NCBI GenBank assembly: GCA_036346205.1
Contig: JARFJB010001970.1
Location: 825,001-889,000, forward strand
Reading direction: 5' to 3'
Source: Vesta saturnalis
Lineage: Eukaryota; Arthropoda; Insecta; Coleoptera; Lampyridae
DNA length: 64,000 nt
Each line of letters opens with the position of its first letter. Position 1 is the stretch's first letter. The notes under the pieces are model-generated. The model did no database searches. It saw only the letters and a program-made list of their open reading frames with translations, and was not told the DNA's origin. The position numbers and the translations under genes are program-made. Positions 46,804-57,760 of this stretch are shown here, one piece after another.

Positions 46804-47929
46804 TTATTTAGGTGGCTTCCGGGATTTTCCCTTCGGCAAACCTTTAACCCTTTTTCGGAGGTTTTCTCTCTCCCTGCTTGTTAGTGACGATAGAGAGTCT
46901 CTTCCATCACTGGAGGAATAGATTTCATCAGCACCTCTTTTTTTAACGTCTGATAGGATTTCAGTTTGTGGAGTTACGGAACGATTACCAGGTGCTATAA
47001 AGCTCGGGACTTGTAACGTAATAGGAGACTGTTCTACATTATTTGTACATTTGGAAATCAACGGTTTAATGGCTTCTACCATTAGAGGAACTAACTCCTT
47101 TGCCAATGTTGGGATGTCAAATGTTAGTTGTTTTTCTCTGGTGTCAGTTGCGTAACTGACTCCTAACGTTGGTGTTGGTATTATTACCTTCTTCTTTGCT
47201 TCTGCGTAAGTAATTTTTTCCCTAACCTTTATCTCTTGTATTGCTGCTTCCGTTTTATATTTCGGACATTGCGTGGATCTGGCTGAGTGAGGATCGTTAC
47301 AATTTACACATGCTATAGGGTCCTCACACCTGCTACCTTCATGCAATTTCTTGCCACAAACACATACTTGTGGTAATTGACAATTTAGAGATGCGTGACC
47401 AAATTGTTGGCAATTGAAACATCTAAGTGGCGGAGGCACATATAAACGTACATTCAGCGAATAGAACGCTACTTTGATTGTTTTGGGAGTAGTTGGAGAG
47501 TTAAATGTGGGAACATGCACAGGACTGTCCCGTAATATTCCATCTTTCTTTGACTTCAATCTGCGCACTTCAATTACTCCCTGCGAATGATTCCACTAAA
47601 AAACCTTCTTTAGTTTTCCTTACCATTTTCACCGTGCCAAACTGTCCATATATACCTTTGCTAATAGCGAACGGGCTGACGTTATCAAAATTAACAAACT
47701 GTTCATTCCACTTCCTTTTGATGAACCGGGGGACCTTTCTTGGCTCGTTTTGTTTACAGTTTTTTTCTGTTGGACCTGTACCAACATCCATGATTTGAGA
47801 GGTGGACTCCTCTACAGTGGTTTTTTGAAATAGGTCCACCGAACCCTTTAAGCGTGGATTTGAGAGACTAATAGTGTTTTCACGAGATGGGATGGAAAAA
47901 AGTCGACTACAGCAGTGCACCCATACCAT
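46804..47929 (-). pseudogene. ORF1 (Gag-like nucleic-acid-binding protein) of I-clade copy 2
   Basis: Read as 47929-47570 then 47568-46804, a one-base frameshift apart. The N-terminal part holds RFIKRKWNEQFVNFDNVSPF and ISKGIYGQFGTVKMVRKTKE. It is followed by FNSPTTPKTIKVAFYSLNV, then three Cys-rich knuckles: CFNCQQFGHASLNC, CVCGKKLHEGSRC and CVNCNDPHSARSTQC, then YAEAKKKV. Such knuckles bind the element's RNA. A basic Arg/Lys-rich tail (ERENLRKRVKGLPKGKSRK) ends the protein. Apart from the frameshift it is well kept. Confidence 0.88.
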
Positions 47930-48636
47930 AGCAAGGCATTTATACTGTGAGGGGCGCCTCTATCCCCACAGGCGTTCCAACGCTAGCGACCAGGCTCCCC
48001 CCTGGCACGCTCAGGCTTCCCCTGGCGCAATCCCTTCAGCATCTAAAACTGCCAAACGACCTTGAGATTGGGGGATTTTTTATAGAGGTTACCTTCCTCG
48101 CAGTCCAGGCGGTAAAGCCAAGACCACCGACCTCTAGCTGTACGACGTTCCCTAGCCACGCCCTGCTAGAGTCTCTGAAGTACAGTTCGCGGTTGCGGAA
48201 TTAGGAGACGGCTAGCGCTCAGCCGCCCCCAGCTAGGACATCCCGGGCTAGCCACACCCGCTTCTGAGGGCGCATGTCCTGGGAAGAGTAGAGAGAAAAA
48301 GAAGGGTCTCTCAGCTTTGCTGGGATCCTGAAGAGAGCAAGAGTTGGAGCGAGAGTGCTCCGACAGAAAAGAGTTAAAGTAAGGGAAGCCGCTCAAGATT
48401 AGTATAAGAAAAGTGTACTTCCAGCTACGGGAACGCAGGGTTGCCATCCCTGTCCTCGTTAGATACGAGGCCCTACGTGGACTGGTCCGAGACATCGTAT
48501 TCTTTGAGCTAACAGTGGCGGTTTACCGCCACGAGCTCATATTTCGGTGTTGGCCTTGCATCACTTACGATCATTTGCAAGGTCATTCCCCTATCCGCCA
48601 CCTGGGGACGCGCCTAGTAGGTAGTTCAACCCCTAG

Positions 48637-48638
<2 letters not shown>

Positions 48639-48727
<89 letters not shown>
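48639..48727. repeat. (TTA)n tract at the 5' junction of I-clade copy 2
   Basis: About 89 bases of uninterrupted TTA, equal to (TAA)n on the element's own strand, directly before its 5' end. Confidence 0.95.
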
Positions 48728-48728
<1 letters not shown>

Positions 48729-49105
48729 GCTATAATAAACTTCATTATGCTACTCCATATGAACGAATAAACGGCAATTAAAGCAAAAAATAAAGAAAAC
48801 TGAAGCATATTTCAGGGCGAGGTATAGCAAAGCTGATCTTCCCCCTAAACAAAAAAGATTATCTTGCCTAAAAATACTAACTTAATCTACAATTCTGTCA
48901 TATGTGGCATTTTGTGTGAAAAAAAAATTTAAAAAAAGGAAAACCGAAAACAGAGAGAGTAAATTGAACATTCGTAGTGGCTAATTATATAAATTGACAA
49001 AATTAATCCAAGTATAATTTCTCGTTCATTAAAGAGTCAAACATTATGGTAAATAACGCAACAGAAAATCCGTTTCAAAGTAAAACCAACATTCACCACT
49101 TACCA
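48728..49105. other. no supportable gene
   Basis: AT-rich. It ends at the donor-like GTAAGT (minus strand) described in the next entry. Confidence 0.4.
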
Positions 49106-49657
49106 AGGTGCGCTCAGAGGTTGGATTGGTCCCCTTACGGTCGGTGACGGCTAGACGGGGTGCCTCTAAGGACAGCAGACAACTTCGTACTACCGTTTGG
49201 TTTGCTGCGAAAATAATTGTGGGCGGCTTGTTACTTTCAATTCGTGGATTCCATGCACGCTGCTTCGATATATCAATTAAAAGATTCTGGGCTACGGCCA
49301 GATTGATACCCTGGAAGACGGCAGAACTTAGGCATCGGGAATAAACACCCGACTTGAAGCCGTTCACTAATGTATGTGTAAGATTGTGTAATTAAACTTG
49401 CATGCCGGTGACCACAGATTTAAGTAGCAGTAGACCCCGGTGCACGGAACCAATTTCAGGCGGACGGAGTCAAGTTGACTAAACGAAGAAAAATCATAAA
49501 AAAAGACGCGGTCGGTAGCTTGGATCGCCGCTTTATTGAAATCCGCGGGGACGGTTTCTGGTGATGATGCTAGTTCAGCGATCGATTGTTCGACTGGAGG
49601 GGACGTAGTAACAGTCTTAACATTTTCAGAATAACATCGGAGGGGAGAAATATTCAT
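49106..49657 (-). CDS. candidate exons of an unrecognised gene
   Basis: Two coding-like blocks on the minus strand are markedly more GC-rich than their flanks. The upstream one (49657 to about 49440) starts with ATG: MNISPLRCYSENVKTVTTSP, PPVEQSIAELASSPETVPAD, FYDFSSFSQLDSVRLKLVP. The downstream one begins after ACATTAG at 49371: NGFKSGVYSRCLSSAVFQGI, NLAVAQNLLIDISKQRAWNP, then KPPTIIFAANQTVVRSCLLS and NPTSERTL, ending at a consensus donor GTAAGT at about 49105. The exact donor of the first block is unclear, and no in-frame simple join was found. It looks like the middle of a host gene whose other exons are outside this stretch. Function unknown. Confidence 0.4.
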
Positions 49658-49679
49658 CTAATTAAGATTGGTTAATTTA

Positions 49680-50147
49680 TAAATAATTAATTAAACCATG
49701 TCGTAAAGTATTCTGACTCTTTACACTAGAATGTGTTAGTTTACGCTGGCATACACCCGAGTAAGTATATAGTGCGATCGGAAAATTTATGTCATCCATG
49801 AATGGGTCGCAGTAGGTAAGATTGGAGAGTTTTGGAACAAGGTCCCACATTTTGAAGGTCCCACATTCCCAAAATCCCACAGTTTTAAGGTCACACTATA
49901 CAAATGAAACGTTTACACAACTCAAAAGCGTGAAATATTTAACTGAGATCATCTCGAATTAAACTTACTGGCATATAATCGGAAAAGTAAAAGTGATATG
50001 TTATTTGCTTTATAAACAGAGGCCAGCTTGATTTGTACAAATGTAACAAGTTTATTACATTGATTTATTCAGATATACGATTTTCCTTAAGGAATAAAAT
50101 ATTTTGATTTAGTACAACTGCAAAAAGTCCATTCCACTTCTCTTTTG
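49680..50147. other. no supportable gene
   Basis: One Lys-poor minus frame (49677-49880) without motif. Nothing else. Confidence 0.4.
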
Positions 50148-50697
50148 TTACACATCGTGCAAGTAATTGAGCGTACGAGCAGTGTAGTGCCCATCGTAGA
50201 TGTTCATGTAGCGGATTGTCAGATGTCTCCATCTTTTCAGTCCGCACATCAAGCACCCAACTGTGTCATCGGAAGATGTGGAACTCCAGGCCATGTTCCA
50301 TACGTTAGTAAACGTTTTGTCGAAACCATTATAATACTGAGGATAATAACAGTTTGGTCGCACGTCACACATATTCTCACCGTAAAGGACAGTAATCTAA
50401 AAATAATTTATTATGTACATTATAAAAATGTTAATTGTCCAGATAGTATACGTTGCCACAAAGAACGCACGAATCGTCCTTATATACGTCGTGTAACATC
50501 GTTAGGAGTGCTCTACACGATGAGGATCAGTATTCTGGGTGTGACATGTGGCACAGTGCAACCCATTTTTCCTTATGTGTATGGTGGTCGGTTGGTTGCG
50601 ATGCTTTGTAGCATTCATAGCATAGATGCATATGTCCAACAAAATGATAACGAGTGTGAAGGGCAAATGTGAGTAAATAATAGCATAAATTGCACAT
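50148..50697 (-). pseudogene. Cys-rich, CxxC-containing gene with a likely 55-nt intron, unrecognised
   Basis: From an ATG at 50697 the minus frame reads MCNLCYYLLTFALHTRYHFV, GHMHLCYECYKASQPTDHHT, HKEKWVALCHMSHPEY, one TGA, then CRALLTMLHDVYKDDSCVLC. A GT-AG intron (50451-50397, 55 nt) joins it in frame to GENMCDVRPNCYYPQYYNGF, TNVWNMAWSSTSSDDTVGCL, CLMCGLKRWRHLTIRYMNIY and a final YLHDV before the stop. Four CxxC pairs and several His residues suggest zinc binding. Only one stop in about 160 codons suggests recent decay or a sequence error. No family recognised. A viral origin is possible. Confidence 0.45.
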
Positions 50698-50957
50698 ATT
50701 ACGTCAGGCTGTAAAAAGGGCGAAGATTGTGTGTCATAAATTCAGTGAATGTCGTGATATTTTAATTTTTATTTTCCAAATAAATGTAAATCGAAGTACG
50801 TTATTGTCGGTCTGTCACCCCAATTCAATGTTTAACCGTCGTGAAACCTGGTGGGTCCAAGAGTAATGATGTGGTGTTTGATAAGCGGGAATAGCACATA
50901 CTTACATTAAGTAGTAATTATTTCAACATACCTGAAGGGTCATGACTACCTACAAAC

Positions 50958-51660
50958 ATGGGTTTGAAAACAGTATCGTATGAAACTATTAACAGGAAGA
51001 AAGTTACACTCATCTATGATTTTGAAGAATCAGAAATCTATCCAGGATGGGAGTGTATAGAGCAGTTATAGAGACTTCTTAACACAACAAGTTACCGATT
51101 GCATTTAGTACCGACTATGGAGTTTCCTACATTTGACAATAAATAATTAACGCTGCCGCGGAAATTCCTGATGTTGGCATAAACAAGTTAATAGCTCTAT
51201 TGCAAGATATGTGTGACGTCAATGTAACACGTGTTATGGAAATTGTACAATTTGTCAAGAAGAAAATAAATAGGGATAATAATAAAGGTTAGTCAATGTG
51301 TGGTTGTGTTATAGTGCAATGTCGTGGCCTAAAGCTGTATACTGTTTTAGTGCAGTGCAAACACTAATATGTCAATTTTAATCATTAGAATTTGATGCTG
51401 AACATGAAAAACTATATGAAAGCGGTACGTTTAGTGATGAGTATTTAGATACTGTAGTTTATAAGTACGGTGGAGGAATTCGTCTTTGTAAGAAATACTT
51501 TCATTTCATTTTGAAGATGGTGTCGCGTGTATTTGTTTTATGAAGCTATTAATAGAAGACGTTAAAAAACATCAATTTGTACACGAAATCGGGCGATGTT
51601 TACGGAATTCATCAGATGACGACCCACCAAGCGAAAGAGGTGGGCATTAGTGAATCAAAA
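50958..51660 (+). pseudogene. unrecognised plus-strand coding remnants with exon-like structure
   Basis: An ATG frame at 50958-51071 gives MGLKTVSYETINRKKVTLIY, FEESEIYPGWECIEQL then a stop. A second block (about 51150-51288) reads EIPDVGINKLIALLQDMCDV, NVTRVMEIVQFVKKKINRDN. It joins in frame, over a GT-AG gap of about 100 nt (GTTAGT at 51289 to ATTAG at about 51388), to EFDAEHEKLYESGTFSDEYL, DTVVYKYGGGIRLC. A third block (about 51540-51645) reads KLLIEDVKKHQFVHEIGRCL, RNSSDDDPPSERGG. The style is that of a real small protein, but none of it matches a family I know. It lies head to head with the Cys-rich gene, with an intergenic region of about 260 bases. Confidence 0.35.
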
Positions 51661-51831
51661 AACGTAGACAACTATATAGTAAAATAGCGAAAAGGAAAAT
51701 TGAAGCAACTATCTAAAGACCCTACACGCTTTAGAAAAAGAATATAAGACTGTAGTAGCATAATTTCGATAATACCCGAAAATCTACGTCGTGAGTGTGT
51801 TTGTGAAACTCTTTAGTAGTATATAGTATTT

Positions 51832-51833
<2 letters not shown>

Positions 51834-51914
<81 letters not shown>
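51834..51914. repeat. (TA)n microsatellite
   Basis: About 80 bases of uninterrupted TA. Confidence 0.97.
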
Positions 51915-51920
<6 letters not shown>

Positions 51921-52204
51921 AATAAAAGTTAAAAGTGACAAAAATGTATTACATAATAATATTACAGTAGATAGAAGTAAACGCTCTTTGTTAGAAATCC
52001 ATAAAATGTGAGAATTATCAAAACCCAACCACTTAACGAGAGATTTATTTCCTTCACGCCGTTCATCTAAATGAATGTTAGGATATTTAACTGTTGAAGT
52101 TCTGGCGCATAGAAACATTTTTTAATCTCTTGCTCTCGACTATCACGTGATATGTAGGTAGTTGAGCTTGAACGTTTTAGTGTTGATATCCAAAAGACTT
52201 CGTA

Positions 52205-54400
52205 ACTCCATTAGGATTCCTTAAATCACCCCCCGTATCTTCGAAACGGCTAATCCGATTCTAACAATCTTAAGCGCGTTGAAATGAGCTATTCTTGCGC
52301 TACAAATGTTATAATATTTGAAGTTTTGTTAGTTTCACATGTCGTTGCTAAAGGGCTTTGTTCGACATTCCGACAAAAACGGTTAATTTTCGCAAAAAAA
52401 TTAAATGCGGTGGTATGTCTTTTTTCATGAACGAGTAGCTAAATGATGCCTAAACAAGCTCGCGAAAACCGCATCTCGATATCTTGTTCCTAACCTAAAA
52501 TATCGGCCAAAGAAAACTTTATACGATAAACCCTTAAATTTTTATTTTTTTTTTAACTATATTTTTCTGGAATTGTTTCTATTATGTAAGTTGTGGTCCT
52601 AAAAATGACCGATTTAAAGGAGGAAGGTTTTTAATGCCCCCGTAAATACTCGAAATGCTGACCATCACGCTCTATGCATTGCTGAAGCCTCTCATGACTA
52701 GACAAAATTACAGCTTCAATTTCGGCTCTCGGTATGTTACGTATTGCGTTACGAATCCGGTTTTTCATATCTTCTCTAGTAGTAGGTTGAGTCCGGAACA
52801 CAATGCCCTTTAAGCGCCCCCATAAATAAAAATCGAGGCAAGTTAAGTCTGGCGATCACGGAGGCCATGGAAACAGACTTCCTCTCCCAATCCACCGCTG
52901 TTGAAATACTGCATTAATATGTTCTCGCACACTAATAACAAAATGTGCTGAGTAACCATCCAACTGCAAAAACAATTTTTGCCTTGTTTCCAGAGGCACA
53001 TCTTCCAACAACAACGGTAATTGATTGGCCAAAAAGTCAAGAAATACATTGCCATTTAGGGGTTGTTCGAAAAAATATGGCCCAATAATTCTGCCTCCCA
53101 GTATACCACACCATACATTTAAACTCCAACGTCCTTGGCGCTGAACCTCACGAAACCAATGGGGATTTTTTGCAGAGCAATAATGCATATTGTGCAGATT
53201 GACTCTCCCGTCACTACTGAAGGTGGTTTCATTGGTCCAAAGAATTTGAAATAACAATTCTCTATTTTCGCGTATCATGCCCAACATCCAGTGCAATAGT
53301 CTAACCTTCGATCAAAATCCTCCTCTTTCAAGACCTGATGCAAAACGACATGATATGGGTGCATTCTTAAAGTAATTAAATAAAGTTTAAACGAATACCT
53401 ATATATTTTGATGGCCATTAGAACTTACCTATGGTCCTTCAAAACATTTTGAACCGTTGTCCGTGATATGCCCAACTCACTTACATCGCAAGGACGCCGA
53501 TTAGGATATCGAGCAGCGTAGACTCTTTTAGCTCTGCGGCATTCTGAAGACATTCAAAATAAACCGCAAGCATATCAACAGCTTCATTATTCGTAAAACG
53601 CATTTTGAAAGCACAAAAATTGCTCAAAGTAACGCGAAAGTATTGACAACTATTAACAATTTGAGGATTATGTATGTTTTGTTTAGGTATCTGTTTCCAT
53701 TGCCTGCTTCTATTAATTGTATTTTTCGTATATATCCATAGTGAATATGCATTTAAACAAACAAAAAAAAGGCCTTTCGCATAACTTTTAGAATTGCTTA
53801 CTTGCCCGTAGTTTTTTCAAAAAGGGTTATTTTATTCTGGTGAATAAATTTACAAACATTTAAAATCGCAGTTTCTAGATAACCTATTCAGAGCCGAAAT
53901 TGAAGCTGCAGTTTCGTCTACCCATAGGAGGCCTCAGCAATGCACAGAGTGATGGTCAGCATTTCGAGCATTTACGAGGGCATTAAAACCTTCCTCCTTT
54001 AAATCGGTTATTTTTAGGGTCACAACTTACATAATAGAAACAATTCCAGAAAAATATAGTTAAAAAATATAAATTTAAGGGATTTTCGTATAAAGTTTAC
54101 TTTGGCCGATATTTTAGGTTAGGAACAAGATGTCGAGATGCGGTTTTCGCGAGCTTGTTTAGGCATCATTTAGCTGCTTGTTCATGAAAAAAAGTCATAC
54201 CAATTCATTTAATTTTTCTGCCAAAATTGACCGTTTCTGTCGGAATCTCAAACAAAGCCCTCTAGCGACGACATGTGAAACTAACAAAACTTCAAATATT
54301 ATAACTTTTGTAGCCCAAGAATAGCCCATTTCAACGCGCCCAAGTTTGTTAAAATCGAATTAGCCGTTTCGAAGATACGGGGGTGATTTGAGGAAATCTA
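52205..54400 (-). mobile_element. mariner-like foldback element with ~480-bp arms and an intron-bearing transposase
   Basis: The arms (about 52205-52685 and 53900-54400) are inverted copies, for example CCGTATCTTCGAAACGGCTA near 52232 against its inverse near 54365. Between them, on the minus strand, is a DUF4817-type transposase: RYPNRRPCDVSELGISRTT-like HTH (53540-53430), an apparent 63-nt GT-AG intron (53428-53366), HPYHVVLHQVLKEEDFDRRL, a frameshift near 53300, then the catalytic block 53296-52856 (WTNETTFSSDGRVNLHNMHY, KLFLQLDGYSAHFVISVREH, RWIGRGSLFPWPP). The rest follows out of frame to EFEYLRGH-type C-terminus at about 52640. The first catalytic Asp (WTDE) is Asn. The second Asp is present. 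Confidence 0.85.
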
Positions 54401-54419
54401 TGAATACCCCCACCACTTT

Positions 54420-54705
54420 ATTTTTATAGATACGTCAAAAAGTGCCAAACAAAAAAAGTTCAGATTATCCTCGACTTCAAAGATCAGTTATTTTTTATTA
54501 GGTTAATACAGCAGAATTCACAGAAACATCATTTTTTCAGATTCAAGGTTGCAGTTACGCCCCCTAGCGGCCATTTCAGAAACAAGAAAATATTTTCCAG
54601 GTTTTTGTATTGGGCGTTTTAGTAATAACTTTTTTTTCCGCAAGCCTCTACGATGTATAGTTTCCCAGATACAGTAACTCGCATTCTTAGTTGGCCACCC
54701 CGTAC
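54420..54705. mobile_element. mariner-like end fragment
   Basis: A non-coding segment ending AGTTGGCCACCCCGTACATG, close to the GGCCACCCTGTA ends of related elements. No partner end. Confidence 0.35.
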
Positions 54706-54714
54706 ATGTTTTTG

Positions 54715-55765
54715 TGTGTTTTATGTATATGTTCTTCAAATATTTCCACACGTCTTCTTCCGTTTTTATATCCTTAATCTGCTCTTACTGTTTCTTTTTG
54801 TTTTCTTCCTTTTTACTCTCGCATGTTTTCTTGTACATCCTTACTGCTTCTTAAAATTCCTCTTTTCCTACTTTCCCTTTCTTCCACTGTCTTAGTGGCC
54901 TTCTTGCCTTTCTCTTGGCCTCCTTGCAGTTTCGGTCCCACCATCTCTTCCAACCCGTTTTCTCCCCCTTCCATCGTTTAAACGTTACTTTCTCCGTTTT
55001 ATCTCTCATTTATTCCACACTTTCTTGTACTTCTTTACCCTCCCATATTGTTTTTTCAATTTTCTTTTGGTACCTCTTTACACTCTTTTCTGTCCATACG
55101 TTTTTGGTTATGAATTTCTCTTCTTTTCTCCTCTTATTTATTTCTATCCCATCCATCATCAGTTCCAAGGTCTGATGATCCGACTTGACCCTCTCCCCTA
55201 CCCTAAATATCTTCACTTTTTCCTCAGCCGCTGCATTTGTTATTACATGGTCTATCATTGATTCTCCCCTTGCTCCTTTGTACGTATACTCCCCCCTATC
55301 TCTTTCTTCTCTATTCCTACCCCCTTTCGTTGCACACCTCCAACAGTTATTGTCCTTCCATATTTAACACTTTATCCTTTGTCTGTCTTTTTCACGTCCA
55401 TCTCTTTTCTTGTACCCCCCTCTTCCCCTATTCTCTCGTTAAAACCCCTCCCATTATTATGTACCTCCCCCCTCTCTTCTAACAACTCTAAGTTTTCCCT
55501 TGTCTCTTCCATCTTTCTACTGTATACCGTCACTATCTTTATTTTTTTCCCACTGTGTATTTGTTTCCACAATACCTCTTCTTCGTTGCACTTTCTCTTC
55601 TTCTTCTTTTACCAACCATTTTCTTATTGTTCCCACTATTATCCCCCCCCCTTTTTTCTATTGTTCCTTTCCGCGTAGTGCACCACCTATGAGAATTGGC
55701 TTGGCATTTCCCTTTCCCACCACTCCCGTTCTTTTTCCGTACCAGATTATGTGTAACCAAAGAAC
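54715..55765 (-). pseudogene. non-LTR endonuclease fragment with purine-rich coding strand
   Basis: The plus strand is almost pure pyrimidine because the minus strand encodes a Lys/Glu/Arg-rich protein: KIKIVTVYSRKMEETRENLE, GRGFNERIGEEGGTRKE (the GDFN motif with Asp changed to Gly), EYTYKGARGESMIDHVITNA and GERVKSDHQTLELMMDGIE, holding the catalytic SDH. This order is that of the EEP endonuclease of a common insect non-LTR family. Further Lys/Glu-rich text runs down to about 54715 (VWTEKSVKRYQKKIEKTIWE). Frames are broken at several points and no RT motif is visible. Confidence 0.7.
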
Positions 55766-57261
55766 CTCTTCAATTAAGGTAAAATTTTGTGTTTTCTTTT
55801 AATGTAGTGATTGACAAAATTTAAATAAATATTTGAGTGTATTTTATTATGATGTTATTTAGGTATAAAAATGAAAGCATGAACGCACTGTTTAATTTTT
55901 TTTAGAAATTCACTTTTAATTATTTTATCATTTAAATTATAAGGCCAGTGATTTCATACTGAGAATCGCCCAAATTTATGTGTTCTTGTATTATTATTTA
56001 CTTTATGTACATTATATTCATTTAGGTTATTGGACTTGTGTTTTTTTATTATGTAAACGATTACACAGCATCTTAGGACAAGCAATATTCGTATATATTT
56101 CTTAATATTCTCATTGAATTAACGTAATTATATCGAATTTAATTTGAATGAAACAATCACGGCCAAAAGTTTTCAAAGGATTAACTTTAACGTACATTTA
56201 GAGGTCGATGAATAGTGCAGTTTTTTCTTGTTTTTCGTATGAATTGAGCATAATTAAACGTAATTTGAGGAATTCAATTTCAAACGATTATGTACATAGT
56301 TAAAGCGTTGTTTTTTTTCATTATTATTATATTTTTTCCTGATGAAGTGAAATTATTTTACGCATTGAGTTTTGGGATTAACGTAACTTGACTACAGATT
56401 AGTGTTTATTTATCAAAGAAGTGATTGATTTTTTCGGCACGCTATTATTTTATTTAAGCGTGTAAATATTTATTTTGAAGCCTATCAGGTTGGCGAAAGA
56501 TATGCTGGTCCTAGAGCCGCCTGTGGCTATTACGTATAGGTAAGCAAGTTATTTGGGTATTTTGAACGAGATGTGAAGTATCGTAATTAGGCATTTCATT
56601 CCCTATTGTGACATTTCAAATATCCTGGCGCCCATTTCCGGTTTTTGACGATTTAAACCCCTATTTTGACTTATGTATGGTTTGCTATCCTATCGTGCGC
56701 AAAATTAATTAACATCTGACTCAAACCCGACAAGTGGCTAGTCGTGCAAAAGCCAAGTTTATCTATTATTTTGGTTTACTGCCAGTTCATACCGTAATAA
56801 TTAGATTTCAAACGGGGCGAGGGCGTATTGTTTTTCAAGATATGGGCAGATTCGGTCAATGTGCACTAAAGAATATAAGGTGTTCCTTAACACGCACCTT
56901 TATCCGTATGACAATTTAAACGTTAATTATGATAACAATTGCTTTGCTACGTTGTATGAAATATTTTCTAAATTCTAAATGTCATACAATCAAAGGGTTG
57001 GACAACCATTACTCACATCTAATCAATTTACGATAGTCGCACCATGCATAGTGGTAGACTGCTCGAATAAAAAAAAGCATTACACTTTAAAGCACTGGTA
57101 CTTCGTGTAGAATTCGAAACAGCCAGTATACCTGCCAATACGATAGCATACTGAGTTATACTCTATGATCGTTTAGTTACTTACAACGCGTTAACGAAAG
57201 CAATAAGACGCTATAATGGATGTCCGTCATAGTAAATGTACAAGGGTTTAAAATTTCAAAA
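55739..57261. repeat. direct repeat A, unit 1 (1.5 kb)
   Basis: Begins ACCAGATTATGTGTAACC and ends near ACAAGGGTTTAAAATTTCAA. The whole stretch recurs at 59938-61386 in the same orientation. It has no supported gene; a 61-codon frame (56734-56919, SRAKAKFIYYFGLLPVHTVI) is conserved in both units but has no known motif. Confidence 0.9.
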
Positions 57262-57760
57262 GCTTTATACCGATAACGGAACACAAATTTCTACTATATA
57301 TTTAAATCACCGTATCCATGGCATACGTTTGATGCGGAGAGTCGCCGTCAAGCTACTTGAACGATGTATAATCATAGCTGTATGAAATGGGAAGAGGGGC
57401 ATACACCATTACACAATTTCGAAGAATTGTCAGTCGATTGATTCATTCAACAGATACTATCTGCGTTAGGTATAAAGAGAAAGCGGATTACATCAGAAAA
57501 TATGTGACCCAGTTATTGAACTTGATGAACATCCTGATCTCCTTGCTTACAACCAGTTTGTCACTATTATTGTCTATTATCATTATGTGACGGTGCTCTG
57601 TCTAAGGTATACTATCTGTACGATACTTTTGCATTGCAGTAAATCTCGTACACTTTTATTAATAAACAAACTGTAAATACTCATGTATATTTTTTTCTAT
57701 ATATCACACAATATTAGTACATTATGTACATAGTGTCTCGATAATGAATTGTTACATATA

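Larger units (their letters stand above)
42817..48636 (-). mobile_element. I-clade non-LTR retrotransposon, copy 2, near full length
   Basis: Minus-strand element in the order 5' UTR (48636-47930), ORF1 with zinc knuckles (47929-46804), a gap of about 200 bases, and ORF2 with endonuclease, RT and RNase H (46610-42817). The 5' junction is a (TAA)n tract, read on this strand. It belongs to the same family as the copy at 37655-41056 and lies tail to tail with it, 1.7 kb apart. Multiple frameshifts inactivate it. A TAA tail is not visible at its 3' end, so the last bases may be lost or replaced. Confidence 0.9.

Noticed and set aside
48413..48781. 122-codon plus ORF with poly-Tyr end
   Set aside because: Antisense to the 5' UTR of I-clade copy 2 and through (TTA)n.
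54653..55802. Several Ser/Leu/Phe-rich plus-strand ORFs
   Set aside because: They are the antisense of the purine-rich endonuclease fragment; the minus strand carries the recognisable motifs.
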